This document shows positions 33,575-34,308 of a stretch of 34,308 bases of DNA, piece after piece. The notes under the pieces were generated by a model. The model searched no databases. It had not been told where the DNA came from and saw only the letters and a list, made by a program, of their open reading frames with translations. The position numbers were made by a program, and so were the translations under genes. Within the stretch, counting starts at the first letter, position 1. Each line of letters opens with the position of its first letter. Source of the DNA: an uncultured Planctomycetaceae bacterium (lineage in GTDB: Bacteria; Planctomycetota; Planctomycetia; Planctomycetales; Planctomycetaceae); NCBI GenBank assembly GCA_903858815.1, contig CAIOKE010000048.1:1-34308 (forward strand), given 5' to 3'.

Positions 33575-33606
33575 CCGGAACGGGAACCGGAACGGGAACC
33601 GGAATT
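33575..33606 (+). repeat. 12-bp tandem repeat CCGGAACGGGAA
   Basis: Two exact copies of CCGGAACGGGAA (33575-33586 and 33587-33598) followed by a partial CCGGAATT. A short simple repeat outside any gene. Confidence 0.8.
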
Positions 33607-34001
33607 GGCCGCATGAGGCCCCGCCGTCAAGCAATTCGAAGCAGGTAACGACGTGATTCGAGTCCTGCATTGCATGGCCGAAGTGGTTCATCCCTGCCAG
33701 GCTCTGACCACCCGGAACGCACTTCTCTCACGATCGGTCACGTTGAGATTTGGCAGCACGCCGCAAAGATACCGGATAAAAAACTCCTGAATCTGCAGGA
33801 TTTCTGGCGCGTCGTCGACTGTTGTCAAGTGCTGAGTCCTCGTCATGGCTGTGATCTGTTCCCTCTGAACCCGGCATATCCCCTTGCGAACCCGTAGGAG
33901 CTTTACGAATCAAGGGTCGCTTGTCGTGCCCAAACCGGAGTCGAATGTGTCCTTGTGTACGGGTGTGTCCCCGCCATCGCTCCCGGCATCGATGCACCAA
34001 C

Positions 34002-34308
34002 GGGGTGTGTCCCCACCGATGGGGGTGTCCCCACCGATGGGGGTGTCCCCACCGATGGGGGTGTCCCCACCAACGGGGGGTGGCCCCACCAACGCGGTGT
34101 GTCCCCACCAACGCGGTGTGTCCCCACCAGCGGGGTGTGTCCCCACCAACGGGGTGTGTCCCCACCAACGGGGGGTGTCCCCACCAACGGGGGGTGTCCC
34201 CACCAACGGGGGGTGGCCCCACCAGCGGGGTGTGTCCCCACCAGCGGGGTGTGTCCCCACCAGCGGGGTGTGTCCCCACCAGCGGGGTGTGTCCCCACCA
34301 GCGGGGTG
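34002..34308 (+). repeat. 19-bp tandem repeat array (at least 16 units), running off the window end
   Basis: The commonest unit is GGGGTGTGTCCCCACCAAC, with variants ending CCAGC or CCGAT and starting GCGG or GGGGGG. Sixteen units can be delimited from 34002 to 34302, three of them 18 bp, plus six bases of a seventeenth. Variants are clustered (GAT units first, AAC units in the middle, AGC units last), as expected from local duplication. The last four complete units (34227-34302) are identical. Each unit contains GGGG-tgtgt-CCCC, a small hairpin. No spacers are present, so it is not a CRISPR array. The true end lies outside the window. Confidence 0.92.

Larger units (their letters stand above)
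33249..34001. other. Intergenic region with short repeats, no recognised gene
   Basis: About 750 bases after the VKOR gene. They contain a 10-bp inverted repeat (33385-33433), a 12-bp tandem repeat (33575-33606) and, near 33960, a degenerate forerunner of the downstream 19-bp array. A 75-codon plus frame (33670-33897) starts with TTG and has no recognisable motif. Confidence 0.55.

Noticed and set aside
33670-33897. 75-codon plus-strand frame with a fairly protein-like middle
   Set aside because: TTG start without ribosome-binding site and no recognisable motif; kept as unassigned intergenic DNA.
33728-34298. Three overlapping minus-strand open frames of 116-183 codons in the repeat array
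   Set aside because: They are products of the 19-bp repeat read in three frames (Trp-Trp-Gly-His-Thr-Pro patterns) and have no non-repeat protein-like sequence.
34002-34308. Possible CRISPR array
   Set aside because: Units are head to tail at 18-19 bp without spacers, and no cas genes are present.

Overview
The window looks like a planctomycete chromosome, probably order Planctomycetales or a relative. The evidence is the density of families largely confined to the Planctomycetes/PVC group. These are the DUF1592/DUF1588/DUF1585 cytochrome-like protein paired with a DUF1552 protein, the DUF1549/DUF1553 protein paired with a DUF1501 protein and a pre-peptidase C-terminal (PPC) domain protein, a DUF6288/PDZ protein, a formylglycine sulfatase, a PQQ-type beta-propeller, and a giant PVC-type dehydrogenase/cytochrome c protein. 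Gene density is moderate, GTG starts and weak Shine-Dalgarno sites are common, and several intergenic gaps of 0.4-1 kb carry repeats. I had no database search, so family names rest on recalled motifs.

Layout. 1-235: right end of an ISL3-family insertion sequence, abutting a decapitated sialate-O-acetylesterase-like gene (236-591). 0.77-5.35 kb, minus strand: exported PQQ beta-propeller protein, DUF6288/PDZ protein, and a probable small cysteine-rich protein. 6.1-11.1 kb, plus strand: an HTTM membrane protein, then the DUF1592-DUF1552 pair. 11.66-14.64 kb, minus strand: a compact lipid operon made of a CarF/TMEM189-type lipid desaturase, a fatty-acid-hydroxylase-superfamily membrane protein and phosphatidylserine decarboxylase. 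14.9-19.0 kb: GNAT acetyltransferase, small membrane protein, AlkD-like DNA-alkylation-repair protein with a histone-like tail, lipoprotein, and a stand-alone condensation-fold acyltransferase. 19.6-27.4 kb: a sulfatase diverging from the DUF1549/1553-DUF1501-PPC operon. 28.4-33.2 kb: a 1407-residue five-part redox fusion (discoidin, degenerate SGNH, PVC dehydrogenase propeller, azurin-like copper domain, cytochrome c) directly abutting a VKOR-family thiol oxidoreductase gene. 34.0 kb to the window end: a 19-bp tandem repeat of at least 16 units.

How the genes may work together. Most large products are exported to the periplasm or cell surface. The cytochrome-like partners carry Sec-type signals while their DUF1552/DUF1501 partners carry twin-arginine signals. 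With the sulfatase and the propellers this fits extracytoplasmic breakdown or oxidation of complex, probably sulfated, polymers, though substrates cannot be read from sequence. The two most interesting units are the lipid operon, which suggests desaturation of a phosphatidylethanolamine-type lipid (possibly plasmalogen formation), and the copper/haem fusion with its VKOR neighbour.
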